NCBI GenBank assembly: GCA_051004015.1
Contig: JBPCKT010000088.1
Location: forward strand, 1 to 38,331
Length of the DNA: 38,331 nt
Source of the DNA: SXOA01 sp051004015
GTDB taxonomy: Bacteria; Planctomycetota; Planctomycetia; Pirellulales; Pirellulaceae
Direction: 5' to 3'
Made by a program: the position numbers and the translations under genes
Part shown: positions 25,080 through 33,029 of the stretch, piece after piece
Layout of the letters: every line of letters starts with the position of its first letter
Numbering within the stretch: position 1 is the first letter of the stretch
The notes under the pieces: generated by a model
The model's database searches: none
Seen by the model: only the letters and a program-made list of their open reading frames with translations
Told to the model about the DNA's origin: nothing

Positions 25080-26009
25080 ATGGGGCATGGCATCCAATTC
25101 TCCGTCTCCCCGCCCGGTGGTGACCGATTGCATCACCTGACCGAAGAAGACGTGCGTGTCGTCCTGTCTCGGCTTCCAGTGGAAGAGTGGAAACGCCTGC
25201 GTCGCGTCCACTTCAACGACCAAAGCCGTGGTGCAAGAACACTCGGCTACGTCAACCGAGGGCGGCGCGAGATCGCGTTGTGCGCCTTACCACCGCGCAT
25301 CAGCTTGACGAGGTTTCTAGTCAAAGGGCAGTCGCCCGAGCAGTTCGGGGCCAAGCGGGGGGGCAAATGGTCCGAGCGGGCAATCCGGCGGTTCCTGCTG
25401 TACGACGTATTCCTGCATGAACTCGGCCACCTAAAGATCGTGGACGACAAGGCGAAGTCGGTACGACGCAAGTTCGCCCGCGAGAAGTATACCCAGGAGT
25501 TCGGAATGTCTTGGTGCAAAAAGCTGTGGTCTCAGCCTTTCCATCATCCGGACGCGGTACACAGCCCACCAAGCAAAGAGGAACTAGCGGATGCAGGCAA
25601 CAGGATCGCGGATACGCTGTATCTCATCGAACGGAGGCCCGATGACACCGAACTTTTCCAGGAGTTGGGGAAGTTGTACCTTAAACAAGGCGAGTTGGAT
25701 GAGGCCAAGGCGGTATACGAGAAGTCTCTCGAACTTGATCCTCGAGATCCGTGGACGCACCTGTTTTTGGGGAACTGGTACAATTCGCAAAACGACTTTG
25801 CCAGCGCTATAAAGCCGTTCTCGCACGCCGCCACGCTGATGCCGGACTGTGCAGTGCCCTTCTGGTGTCTTGCGGAGGCGTACGAGAAGCAAGGGAGGAC
25901 AGAGTTGGCGGACGCGCATTACCGAAGAGCCGTCGAAGTGGAACCGTCCAATAAACTTGCACGCACTAAGCTCAAGGCGTGGCGAGAACGATTGGTTAAG
26001 GGCAACTAG
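25080..26009 (+). CDS. HExxH metallopeptidase-like protein with TPR repeats
   Basis: A 309-residue soluble protein. The N-terminal ~160 residues contain FLHELGHLKI (H113, E114, H117), a gluzincin-type zinc motif, followed by REKYTQEFGMSW, where E135 or E140 could be the third ligand as in ImmA/IrrE-type peptidases. From about 196 to 300 there are three TPR units (LGKLYLKQGELDEAKAVYEK; LFLGNWYNSQNDFASAI; CLAEAYEKQGRTELADAHYR). Its ATG lies 2 bp after the stop of the PIN partner, so the three genes look like one operon. A role in degrading or sensing the antitoxin is possible but purely inferred. The FAD monooxygenase starts 11 bp later. Confidence 0.72.
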   Translation: MGHGIQFSVSPPGGDRLHHLTEEDVRVVLSRLPVEEWKRLRRVHFNDQSRGARTLGYVNRGRREIALCALPPRISLTRFLVKGQSPEQFGAKRGGKWSERAIRRFLLYDVFLHELGHLKIVDDKAKSVRRKFAREKYTQEFGMSWCKKLWSQPFHHPDAVHSPPSKEELADAGNRIADTLYLIERRPDDTELFQELGKLYLKQGELDEAKAVYEKSLELDPRDPWTHLFLGNWYNSQNDFASAIKPFSHAATLMPDCAVPFWCLAEAYEKQGRTELADAHYRRAVEVEPSNKLARTKLKAWRERLVKGN

Positions 26010-26020
26010 TCATTCCCCCC

Positions 26021-27187
26021 ATGTCCCACGACACTCTCATCGTCGGCGGCGGCATCGGAGGGGCCGTGTTGGCGAACCTGCTTGCTCGCGGCGGCAAGCG
26101 GGTGGTCGTGCTGGAAAAAAACCTGGTGCCGCCGCCCATCGCCCGGCCCGAGATTCTCTGGCCTCACACGGTTGATTTTCTGCGGACGCTCATTCCCGCC
26201 AAGGACGAACATCGCTGGTTGCTGGCCGCAGAAGGCCTGCGCTTCTTTGAGAGCGGCGCTCTCGTCGGTCAAATCTCAGGGCGAGCGTTTCAAAGAGCCG
26301 GCATTCAGCCCTGGTCGACCGCCGGCCGGGAGACGCGGCGGCTGCTCCTGGAGCAAGCGGACTGCGAGGTTCTTCGCGGCGTCGAGGTCCGCGGATTGCT
26401 GAAGGAAAAGGGCGCTGTCGTGGGAGTAACCGCCCATTGCGTTACAGATGGGAGCGAGCGTGAGTGGCGCGCCCCTTGGACAATCGGTGATGATGGACCC
26501 GGTTCGCTCGTCCGCCGAGATGCCGGCATTCCGCTCACCACGCAAGGCGCCAATCTCGACATGCTCTCCTTCGGCTGCGAGTGGCCGCAAGAGTTTGCAG
26601 CCGGCAACGCGCACATTTTTTTGAACCCCCGGCACGCGGCGTCAGGCATTCTGGTTTGCGCCTGCATTCCGCAACCGGAAGGGCGGGCGGCGGGAATCAT
26701 CGGAGTGCGTCCGAGGGCGTTTGAGGACGAAGCGTCTCTCCGCGGCGCTTTGGCGGAGTTTGCCGGGCAAGATCCCCGCCTCAAACAGATCCTAGGCAAA
26801 CGGGTTTTCCCACGCGATTTTGTCCGCGTGCAACTGAAATTCGGAAACTCCCCCACCTATGTCCATCCCGGAGCGGCGCTCATCGGCGACGCGGCCCATC
26901 CCGTCACTCCCGCCGGCGGACAAGGGGCGAACCTGGCCATTGCCGACGCTCGCTGCCTGGCCGATGCGATACTCCGCGGCAATGATCCATTCCTGGCGGA
27001 TTACAACCGCATACGGCGCAGAGCCGCGACTCGCTCGCTGCGGCTGTCACGCGGGGCAGCCTGGGCGTTTTCGCTCCCCGAAAGCGCTCTGGCCCATGTT
27101 CCGCTCTCCGCCGTCGTCCGTCTGGCCGACCGCTGGCCCAGCCTGCTACGCTTCGCGCTGAGGACACCGGCGACAGCGTTTCAGTGA
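26021..27187 (+). CDS. FAD-dependent monooxygenase, UbiH/PHBH type
   Basis: A 388-residue flavoprotein. The N-terminal Rossmann motif is GGGIGG (9-14) in LIVGGGIGGAVLANLLARGG, the central DG motif region is WTIGDDGPGSLVRR near 165, and the second FAD motif is ALIGDAAHPVTPAGGQGANL near 286-305. This is the group A hydroxylase layout; substrates range from quinone precursors to aromatic or halogenated compounds and cannot be told here. The gene starts 11 bp after the metallopeptidase gene, so it may share its transcript, although it looks like a chromosomal metabolic gene. Its stop is 2 bp from the convergent isomerase stop. Confidence 0.88.
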   Translation: MSHDTLIVGGGIGGAVLANLLARGGKRVVVLEKNLVPPPIARPEILWPHTVDFLRTLIPAKDEHRWLLAAEGLRFFESGALVGQISGRAFQRAGIQPWSTAGRETRRLLLEQADCEVLRGVEVRGLLKEKGAVVGVTAHCVTDGSEREWRAPWTIGDDGPGSLVRRDAGIPLTTQGANLDMLSFGCEWPQEFAAGNAHIFLNPRHAASGILVCACIPQPEGRAAGIIGVRPRAFEDEASLRGALAEFAGQDPRLKQILGKRVFPRDFVRVQLKFGNSPTYVHPGAALIGDAAHPVTPAGGQGANLAIADARCLADAILRGNDPFLADYNRIRRRAATRSLRLSRGAAWAFSLPESALAHVPLSAVVRLADRWPSLLRFALRTPATAFQ

Positions 27188-27189
27188 TA

Positions 27190-27945
27190 CTACAGATGGC
27201 TCTCCAGCAACAGCCTCAGCTTCCTTAATTCTCCGATATGGTCCACCTCGGGCATCTCGGTGATGTTGACGGAGAGGGCCCGCGTGTACTTGGCCTTTTG
27301 CAGTTGCGTGATCAACCGGCCGTACTCGATCTCTCCCTGGCCGACCCGGACTTGCAGGGCCTTCTTGCTGGTGTCGCGCAGTTGCGTGTGATAGATGTAT
27401 TTGATGAGCTTGTCGAGCGGCCGCCCTTGGTACGAGCCGCAGATGTAGGGACTGGGGTCCATCGTCAGGCCGAGCCCTTTGCAGTTGTCGCACAGGACCG
27501 TGACGGTATCGGGGTCTTCCGACAGCCGTCCCATCTGGCTTTTGATGCCGACCCGCACGCCGTGGAGCGTGGCGATATCGACGAGCCGGCGAAGATGCTC
27601 CACTTCTTCGTTGAACGGCGTGCCGCGCTCGGCCGAGGGGACCGTGATCGTCACCACCTTGGCCGCTTTGGCCATCTGGCAGATCGCCGTGAACTGCTCG
27701 TAGTGGGCTTCCTTCTCCGCCGTGATCCGCACGTCAAACGCCACCACGTCCAGCCGCCGGCTGTTGCGGCAGAGGGCGACGGCCGCCTCCACGTCAGCCG
27801 CCACTTCGCTGGGCTTGAGCTGCTCCCCATCCTCGAACATGGCGAACTCGACCGCCGTGTATTCCAAATCCGCCAGCCGCTCCATTGCCTTGACGAGCGA
27901 CAGATCGCGAAAACATTCCGTTGATGCCGAAACAAACACGTGCAT
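27190..27945 (-). CDS. Sugar phosphate isomerase/epimerase family protein (TIM barrel)
   Basis: A 251-residue protein of the xylose-isomerase-like/AP endonuclease 2 fold: MHVFVSASTECFRDLSLVKA, EYTAVEFAMF near 28-37, a central GVRVGIKSQMGRL strand, GLGLTMDPSPYICG near 157-170 (Asp as metal ligand) and the C-terminal SVNITEMPEVDHIG with Glu. No signal peptide. The exact substrate is unknown; this family is strongly expanded in planctomycetes. Its 3' end abuts that of the monooxygenase with no space for terminators. Confidence 0.85.
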   Translation of the reverse strand: MHVFVSASTECFRDLSLVKAMERLADLEYTAVEFAMFEDGEQLKPSEVAADVEAAVALCRNSRRLDVVAFDVRITAEKEAHYEQFTAICQMAKAAKVVTITVPSAERGTPFNEEVEHLRRLVDIATLHGVRVGIKSQMGRLSEDPDTVTVLCDNCKGLGLTMDPSPYICGSYQGRPLDKLIKYIYHTQLRDTSKKALQVRVGQGEIEYGRLITQLQKAKYTRALSVNITEMPEVDHIGELRKLRLLLESHL

Positions 27946-28156
27946 TCCTCCTGACCGCGTTCTGAAAGCGCCATCCTAGCGCAAAGAATCCAGAATCCAC
28001 CAACCGCGTAGCTTACCGGCAAACGTGCTGGCAAGGCAACACCAGCCGCAGCGGGGAAGTGATAGCATTTTGGAGCGGCAAATCTCTTTCTGCGTTCCCC
28101 AGAGACAACTAGAATGGCAGGTTCAAGCACCTTTGGCCATTGCCATCTCAACCAAG

Positions 28157-28181
28157 GGACGGGCTAGGAAGCCCGTCCTAC
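28157..28181 (-). repeat. REP hairpin with GTAG foot in the sppA leader
   Basis: On the minus strand GTAG is followed by GACGGGCT-TCCT-AGCCCGTC. The hairpin ends 14 bp before the sppA ATG, adjacent to its GAGGAG ribosome-binding site, so it may also modulate translation. The stem resembles that of the terminator at 12566-12587. Confidence 0.65.
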
Positions 28182-28195
28182 ACGAGGAGTTCGTT

Positions 28196-29257
28196 ATGAT
28201 CGTCAATCCATCCACTTCACCTTCCGGCCAGCCCCAGCAGATCGTTGTGGTCCAGCGCTCCAGCGGCCTGGGAATGCTCATCGCCATGACCGGCTGGCTG
28301 GGGTTCTTCGCGTGCGGACTGGTGCTGCTGCTGCTCATCGTCCTGGCGGTGGCGGTTTATCCGGACCCGGACTCACTGGAGACGAAGGTCATTGGCGGGA
28401 ATGAAGACGCCACGGGAAAGATCGCGGTCATCACCATCGACGGCGTGATCTCCGACGCCGAGGACGAAGGCTTCGTCAAGCGGCAGATTGATGAGGTGGC
28501 CGAGGATGACGACGTGAAGGCCATCGTGCTGCGGGTCGATTCTCCTGGCGGGGCCGTGACCGGTGCGGACTATCTCTTTCACCATCTCAAGAAGCTGAAG
28601 AAGGAGAAGGGAGTTCCCGTGGTGGTGAGCATGGGGGGCATGGCGGCCAGCGGCGGGTATTACGTCTCGATGGCGGTGGGGGACCAGAAGGATTCCATCT
28701 ACGCCGAACCGACCACCACCACCGGCAGCATCGGCGTCATCATTCCGCACTACGACGTCAGCGGCCTGTTGGCCCGGTTCGACGTAAAGGACGATTCCAT
28801 CAGCAGCCACGAGCGGAAGCAGATGCTGGCCATGACCCGCCCTGTCTCCCCGGAGCATCGGCAGATCATTCAAGGCTACGTCAATGAGACCTTCGACCGC
28901 TTCAAGATGATCGTCAAGGAAGGACGGCCGAAATTCAGCAAGGATTCCGCCGCGCTCGACAAGCTGGCCACCGGCGAGATTTTCTCCGCGGATCAGGCAC
29001 TCAAGAGCGGCCTCGTCGACAAGATTGGCTTCCTGGAAGACGCGGTCGACCGCGCCCTTGAGTTGGCCGGTTTGACCGAGGACGACGTGCAGGTGGTGAA
29101 GTTCAAAAAGCCGGTCTCCTTCCTGGACGACTTCGCCCTGATGCAATCCCGCGCCAGCCGCGGCCCGCTTTCGGTGGACGACCTGCTGGAAATGTCCACC
29201 CCGCGGGCGTATTACCTGGTCACTTCGCTGCCGGCACTGGCCTCCAGCCGCAAGTAA
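28196..29257 (+). CDS. sppA: Signal peptide peptidase SppA-type S49 serine peptidase
   Basis: A 353-residue membrane-anchored peptidase degrading left-over signal peptides. One membrane segment at about 27-55 (IAMTGWLGFFACGLVLLLLI) is followed by the S49 domain: VLRVDSPGGAVTGAD near 111-125, nucleophile S152 in GGMAASGGYY, TTTTGSIGVI near 174-182, and K208 (SSHERKQM) at the position of the general-base lysine in the Bacillus-type short enzymes. The length fits that single-domain form. The ATG at 28196 has GAGGAG 7 bases upstream; the in-frame extension to 28025 is rejected because it crosses the REP hairpin. Confidence 0.92.
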   Translation: MIVNPSTSPSGQPQQIVVVQRSSGLGMLIAMTGWLGFFACGLVLLLLIVLAVAVYPDPDSLETKVIGGNEDATGKIAVITIDGVISDAEDEGFVKRQIDEVAEDDDVKAIVLRVDSPGGAVTGADYLFHHLKKLKKEKGVPVVVSMGGMAASGGYYVSMAVGDQKDSIYAEPTTTTGSIGVIIPHYDVSGLLARFDVKDDSISSHERKQMLAMTRPVSPEHRQIIQGYVNETFDRFKMIVKEGRPKFSKDSAALDKLATGEIFSADQALKSGLVDKIGFLEDAVDRALELAGLTEDDVQVVKFKKPVSFLDDFALMQSRASRGPLSVDDLLEMSTPRAYYLVTSLPALASSRK

Positions 29258-29298
29258 ACACACCCCTATCGACCACCAGTCAATCGGGAGGCGTCACG

Positions 29299-29745
29299 AT
29301 GTCGTCCATTGCTGACGGAAAACCTGACAATCTGCACGCGGCGATTGCAGGGGGTGATTCAGCCGAAATTGCGCGGTACATGCTGGCTCAAGACTTTACC
29401 TTGGTTGAAGAGTATGACGACGAGGTGCTCGAGGAAAACGTGGGAGCCATGATCCTCGAAGTGGACGGGTTCCCGGCACTCGTGGCGTTCACGTCGGAAG
29501 AGTGCGCGGGGAATTTTGTCGACACGACGCCGGACCTGGTGGGATCCAGTGGAACCATGCCGGGATTTGTGGTCGGAGGGGACAGCGTATTTGAGTACCT
29601 CCCCGAGGGCTACGGCTTGATCCTCAACCCGGAAACGGAAGTGGAATGCCACGTCCTACCTCCCGATCTCGCTGCCCAAATCAAGAGATGCATTACTGGT
29701 GGTGCCCACAGCTCTGAAGCTCGCAGCCAATTGGGGACATTCTGA
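29299..29745 (+). CDS. SseB-like domain protein
   Basis: A 148-residue soluble acidic protein starting MSSIADGKPDNLHAAIAGGD. The N-terminal half (LHAAIAGGDSAEIARYMLAQ, then AMILEVDGFPALVAFTSEEC) and the YLPEGYGLILNPETEVE stretch fit the SseB N-terminal domain family, whose function is unclear. The usual C-terminal domain of full SseB is absent. GGGAGG precedes the ATG. It follows sppA by 41 bp in the same direction and may be co-transcribed. Confidence 0.72.
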   Translation: MSSIADGKPDNLHAAIAGGDSAEIARYMLAQDFTLVEEYDDEVLEENVGAMILEVDGFPALVAFTSEECAGNFVDTTPDLVGSSGTMPGFVVGGDSVFEYLPEGYGLILNPETEVECHVLPPDLAAQIKRCITGGAHSSEARSQLGTF

Positions 29746-29887
29746 GCGGCGTTTAGAGTGGCCCTATTGTTCGACCCGTTTTCGATCCGATAGTGCCGCG
29801 TGGTTGTGCTTTCCCGGCGAAAGAACAGTAGAATAAACTCTCGGGCCGCTACAGCCTCGACAAACCCGGCACGGAAGCGACAGGACC

Positions 29888-31024
29888 ATGAACGATCTGG
29901 ACAGACTGGTGGAGCTCGTCAAGCAGGAACGCCACGTTTTGCTCTCACGGTGGCGGCAACAGGTGCGGGAGCTCCCGTCAGCGCGGCAGTTGGACATCCC
30001 GGCACTCAACGATCACCTCCCTGGACTCCTTGACGAATTAGCCAAGGCACTGGAATCGAAGTCTGACCAGTCGATCCCGGAAGCACTCCTCGAAGTCAGC
30101 CCTGCAGCTCATGGTCTACAGCGTGTCCAAGATGGATTTGATATTGAAGAGGTCGTCGCGGAGTACAACATCCTGCGCGGCTGCATCCACGATCTTGCCG
30201 ACGACAACGGTTTGAATTTGCAAGGGAAGCCTTTTCACATCATCAATCGGGTCTTCGATCATGCGATCGGCTTGGCCTTGCAAACGTATGCCACGCAGCG
30301 CGCGCTGGAGGTGCAGCAGCGACGGGCAGAATATCTCGCCTTTGTGGCCCACGATCTCCGAACTCCCCTGAATGCCATTTCCTTGGCTGGGAGAGTCCTG
30401 GAGTTGACGCTTGCGGAGCGGGGCGGCAGCGCTGAAACAGCCCAGATGTTGAAGGCGTTGCGGCGCAACTTGCAGCATCTAGAAGGACTGGTCGGAAAGG
30501 TGCTTGAGGAAAATGTGAATCTCCAAACGGAAATGGGGATCAAATTGGAACGGCGAGAGCTTGATTTGTGGCCCCTTGTCGAGTCGCTCATCCACGATCT
30601 ACATCCGGTGGCAGGGACCGCCAGCACCCAACTGTTCAACAAGGTGCCCGACGATTTGGTCGCCTATGCAGACGCCAACTTGTTGAGGCGGGTCTTTCAG
30701 AACTTAATCGCCAATGCGATTAAATACACTCCCCGCGGCGAGATTATCATCGGCGCACGAGAACATGGCGCGGAGGGCGCGGTTGAGTGCTGGGTCAGTG
30801 ACAACGGTACGGGAATCCCCGCGGAGCTTCTCGAAAAAGTCTTCGACAAGGGAGAAACCGATCCGGCGAACGCGGGCGGAACGGGCCTGGGCCTCGCCAT
30901 CGTGAAGACGTTTACGGAGGCTCACGGTGGGAAGGTGACCGTCGAAAGCAAGGAAGGGGTTGGTTCGACGTTTCGGTTTTTGCTGCCCACCAAGGCGAAT
31001 GTAAGCGGCCTAACAAATCACTGA
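29888..31024 (+). CDS. Orphan cytoplasmic sensor histidine kinase
   Basis: A 378-residue histidine kinase without membrane segments. Residues 1-140 are helical and resemble the RsbRD N-terminal sensor-type domain (LLSRWRQQVRELPSARQLDI, EEVVAEYNILRGCIHDL). The dimerisation/phospho-acceptor motif is AHDLRTPLNAI with H155. The ATPase domain has the N box NLIANAIKYTP (about 273-283), G1 DNGTGIP (about 306) and G2 GGTGLGLAI (about 331). No response regulator lies beside it. A TAGAAT box at 29829-29834 may belong to its promoter. It is convergent with the cysteine desulfurase (40 bp). Confidence 0.9.
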   Translation: MNDLDRLVELVKQERHVLLSRWRQQVRELPSARQLDIPALNDHLPGLLDELAKALESKSDQSIPEALLEVSPAAHGLQRVQDGFDIEEVVAEYNILRGCIHDLADDNGLNLQGKPFHIINRVFDHAIGLALQTYATQRALEVQQRRAEYLAFVAHDLRTPLNAISLAGRVLELTLAERGGSAETAQMLKALRRNLQHLEGLVGKVLEENVNLQTEMGIKLERRELDLWPLVESLIHDLHPVAGTASTQLFNKVPDDLVAYADANLLRRVFQNLIANAIKYTPRGEIIIGAREHGAEGAVECWVSDNGTGIPAELLEKVFDKGETDPANAGGTGLGLAIVKTFTEAHGGKVTVESKEGVGSTFRFLLPTKANVSGLTNH

Positions 31025-31064
31025 ATCGGACAACGCTGCGGAGTTCCGGGCCGCTATTCTTGGC

Positions 31065-32201
31065 CTACTTGAGTCCCTCCCACGCCCCAATCAACAAGCT
31101 TGCGGCCCGTTCGATTTCGTCGTCGGTGGAGAACCAGCCGAGGGTAAGGCGGATGGTGCCGCGGGCCTCTAAGTCGGAGATGCCCATGGCGGCGAGCGTG
31201 GGGCTGACGGCGGCGGATTCGCTGTGGCAGGCGGAGCCGGTGGAGGCGCAGAGCTCGGGAATGCGGTCGAGCAATTCGTGGCCGACGACGCCGGGAAAGC
31301 TGACGCTTAGCGTGTTGGGGAGTCGCGGCGAAAGCTGGGCGTTGAGCTTGAGGTCGTCGCCGACGCCGGCTTGCAACAGGTTCCACAGGCGGTCGCGGAG
31401 TTTTTGCAGGCGCTGCTGCGACTCGTCGAGACTTTTTAAGGCCAGATGGCAGGCTCTTCCCAGTCCGACGATATGCGGCACGTTTTCCGTCCCCGCCCGC
31501 AGCCCCGCTTCGTGCCCCGCTCCGTGCATGATCGGCTCCAGCGGCACACCCCGGCGGATGTAGAGCGCGCCGATGCCTTTCGGGGCGTAGACCTTGTGCC
31601 CGGCAATCGTCAGCAGGTCCACGTCCAGCTCGTCAACCATGGTGCGGATTTTGCCCACGGACTGAGCGGCGTCGGTGTGCAGCAGCACGTGCCGCTCGTG
31701 GCAGATTTCGGCAATCTGCTTGAGCGGCTGGATTGCGCCGGTCTCGTTGTTGGCGTGCATGATGCTGACAAGCACGGTATCCGCCCGCAGCAGCGACCGG
31801 ATGGCGTTCGGTTGGACAACTCCCTGGCCGGTGACGCCGACGATGGAGACGTCGTAGCCGATCCGCTCCAGAAACCGGACCGGCGCGGCGACGCTGGGAT
31901 GCTCAACCGCCGAGATGATGACGTGCCCGCCGGCGCTCCGCCCCTGGTGCAGCAGGGCTCCCTTGATAGCCAGATTGTTGCTCTCAGTCCCGCCGGAGGT
32001 GAAGACGATTTCGTCGGCGTCGGCTCCGAGCAGACTCGCCACCTGGCCGCGGGCGTCTTCCACTGCTTCGTGTGCTGCCCGGCCCAAGGCGTGCGTGCTC
32101 GAAGGGTTGCCAAAATGCTCCGCCAGAAACGGCAGCATCGCCTCCTTCACGCTGGGTGCGATCGGCGTGGTCGCGTTGTAGTCGAGATAGAGCTGGCGCA
32201 T
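31065..32201 (-). CDS. Cysteine desulfurase, NifS/IscS family
   Basis: A PLP enzyme releasing sulfur from cysteine for Fe-S clusters or tRNA thiolation. The 378 residues start MRQLYLDYNATTPIAPSVKE. Motifs are GGTESNNLAIK (70-80), SAVEHPSV (97-104), MHANNETGAIQP near 148-159, the PLP lysine K203 in TIAGHKVYAPKG, and the catalytic C325 in STGSACHSESAA. The short loop after the cysteine suggests the NifS-type group I. No scaffold (IscU/NifU) gene is adjacent; the two Flp-like genes upstream are on the same strand (42-bp gap). Confidence 0.93.
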   Translation of the reverse strand: MRQLYLDYNATTPIAPSVKEAMLPFLAEHFGNPSSTHALGRAAHEAVEDARGQVASLLGADADEIVFTSGGTESNNLAIKGALLHQGRSAGGHVIISAVEHPSVAAPVRFLERIGYDVSIVGVTGQGVVQPNAIRSLLRADTVLVSIMHANNETGAIQPLKQIAEICHERHVLLHTDAAQSVGKIRTMVDELDVDLLTIAGHKVYAPKGIGALYIRRGVPLEPIMHGAGHEAGLRAGTENVPHIVGLGRACHLALKSLDESQQRLQKLRDRLWNLLQAGVGDDLKLNAQLSPRLPNTLSVSFPGVVGHELLDRIPELCASTGSACHSESAAVSPTLAAMGISDLEARGTIRLTLGWFSTDDEIERAASLLIGAWEGLK

Positions 32202-32243
32202 GCAGGCATTGTAACGCTGCGCGGGTGAATTACCGTAGGACGA

Positions 32244-32465
32244 CTAGCTGCCGCCTTCCGAGGCCAGCTCGGCCGAGGTCTTCACGTTGATCTGCTCGAC
32301 GGCCTTGGAGAGGTCGGTGATTTCCTGGACGGTAGCGTTGCGGACCGCGGCCAGCCCGCCAAGCACGCCGACGACGACGATGGTGATGAGCAGGATCCAC
32401 TCCAGGGCGAGCGCCCCTTTGCGGCGGATGGCCGAGTGCTTCAGCAGTGAGAAAGCCGACTTCAT
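32244..32465 (-). CDS. Small Flp-prepilin-like membrane peptide, copy 2
   Basis: A 73-residue protein with a basic N-terminus (about residues 1-17), then KGALALEWILLITIVVVGVL and a second half NATVQEITDLSKAVEQINVK. It is clearly a paralogue of the next gene. G followed by ALALEW places a Glu at +5 and an aromatic residue at +6 after a possible prepilin cleavage site, as in Flp/Tad pilins, but the size and tail vary from standard Flp. AAGGAG precedes the ATG (32465). No tad genes are in the window. Confidence 0.7.
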   Translation of the reverse strand: MKSAFSLLKHSAIRRKGALALEWILLITIVVVGVLGGLAAVRNATVQEITDLSKAVEQINVKTSAELASEGGS

Positions 32466-32479
32466 CGCAGTCTCCTTGA

Positions 32480-32665
32480 TTACGAGCCGCCGACGTTGAT
32501 GGCGCTGATGGCGCTCGCCAGGTCCAGCAGCTCGGCGTTGGTCGCGTTGCGGACTGCCGCCATGCCGCCAATGATGCCGATGACTAGCACGGTCACCAGC
32601 AGAATCCACTCCAGCGTCAGCGCTCCGCGCCGCTTGCGGCTGCGAAGCTGGTTCTTCTCGATCAT
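32480..32665 (-). CDS. Small Flp-prepilin-like membrane peptide, copy 1
   Basis: A 61-residue protein, MIEKNQLRSRKRRGALTLEW then a hydrophobic helix (ILLVTVLVIGIIGGMAAV) and RNATNAELLDLASAISAINV. RRG followed by ALTLEW fits a type IVb prepilin processing site (Glu at +5). With the downstream copy it shares EWILL, GG-AAVRNAT and a helical tail, so the pair arose by tandem duplication. AAGGTGGGG lies upstream. Alternative: small membrane proteins unrelated to pili. Confidence 0.7.
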   Translation of the reverse strand: MIEKNQLRSRKRRGALTLEWILLVTVLVIGIIGGMAAVRNATNAELLDLASAISAINVGGS

Positions 32666-33029
32666 GGCCCCACCTTTGCGATTTGGTCGCTGCGAATTGT
32701 CGGACTGCGGACAGGGAAAGGTCCGCGACCCCTAAAGCACACGGCGTACCAAACACGCGGAGAAGATGCGAACGTCGCGCTGCCGAGCGGAAACACCCAT
32801 GTAGCAACACCTTTTGAGACCCGCGCGTTACAGACGGACTGCTGAGGATTTTCCGAGGTGTTGTGGATATGAAGCGCCGGATGTTTACGCAACTGCGCAG
32901 GGCGTGAAGCAATCAGGGCGCGCGACGAAACGAGCGGCTGGGAGAGCAGCGGGCCGCGCACATTTCCCGGAGCGCGATGGTAGCGGATGTATCGATGTTG
33001 CGGCGCGGAAATGGGGTATACTAGCGCCC
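32666..33029. other. 364-bp divergent intergenic region
   Basis: This lies between the Flp-like genes (minus) and the mlrC-type gene (plus). I see no convincing ORF or RNA hairpin. Promoters for both units should lie here; the only clear box is TATACT at 33017-33022 on the plus strand. Confidence 0.5.
33017..33022 (+). promoter_or_regulatory. TATACT box 7 bp before the M81 peptidase gene
   Basis: A near-consensus -10 hexamer placed so that transcription would begin at or beside the ATG (33030). There is no Shine-Dalgarno sequence, so a leaderless message is likely, as for the PIN gene. Confidence 0.45.

Noticed and set aside
31054..31386. Arg/His-rich frame within the cysteine desulfurase
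   Set aside because: Out-of-frame reading of the real gene.
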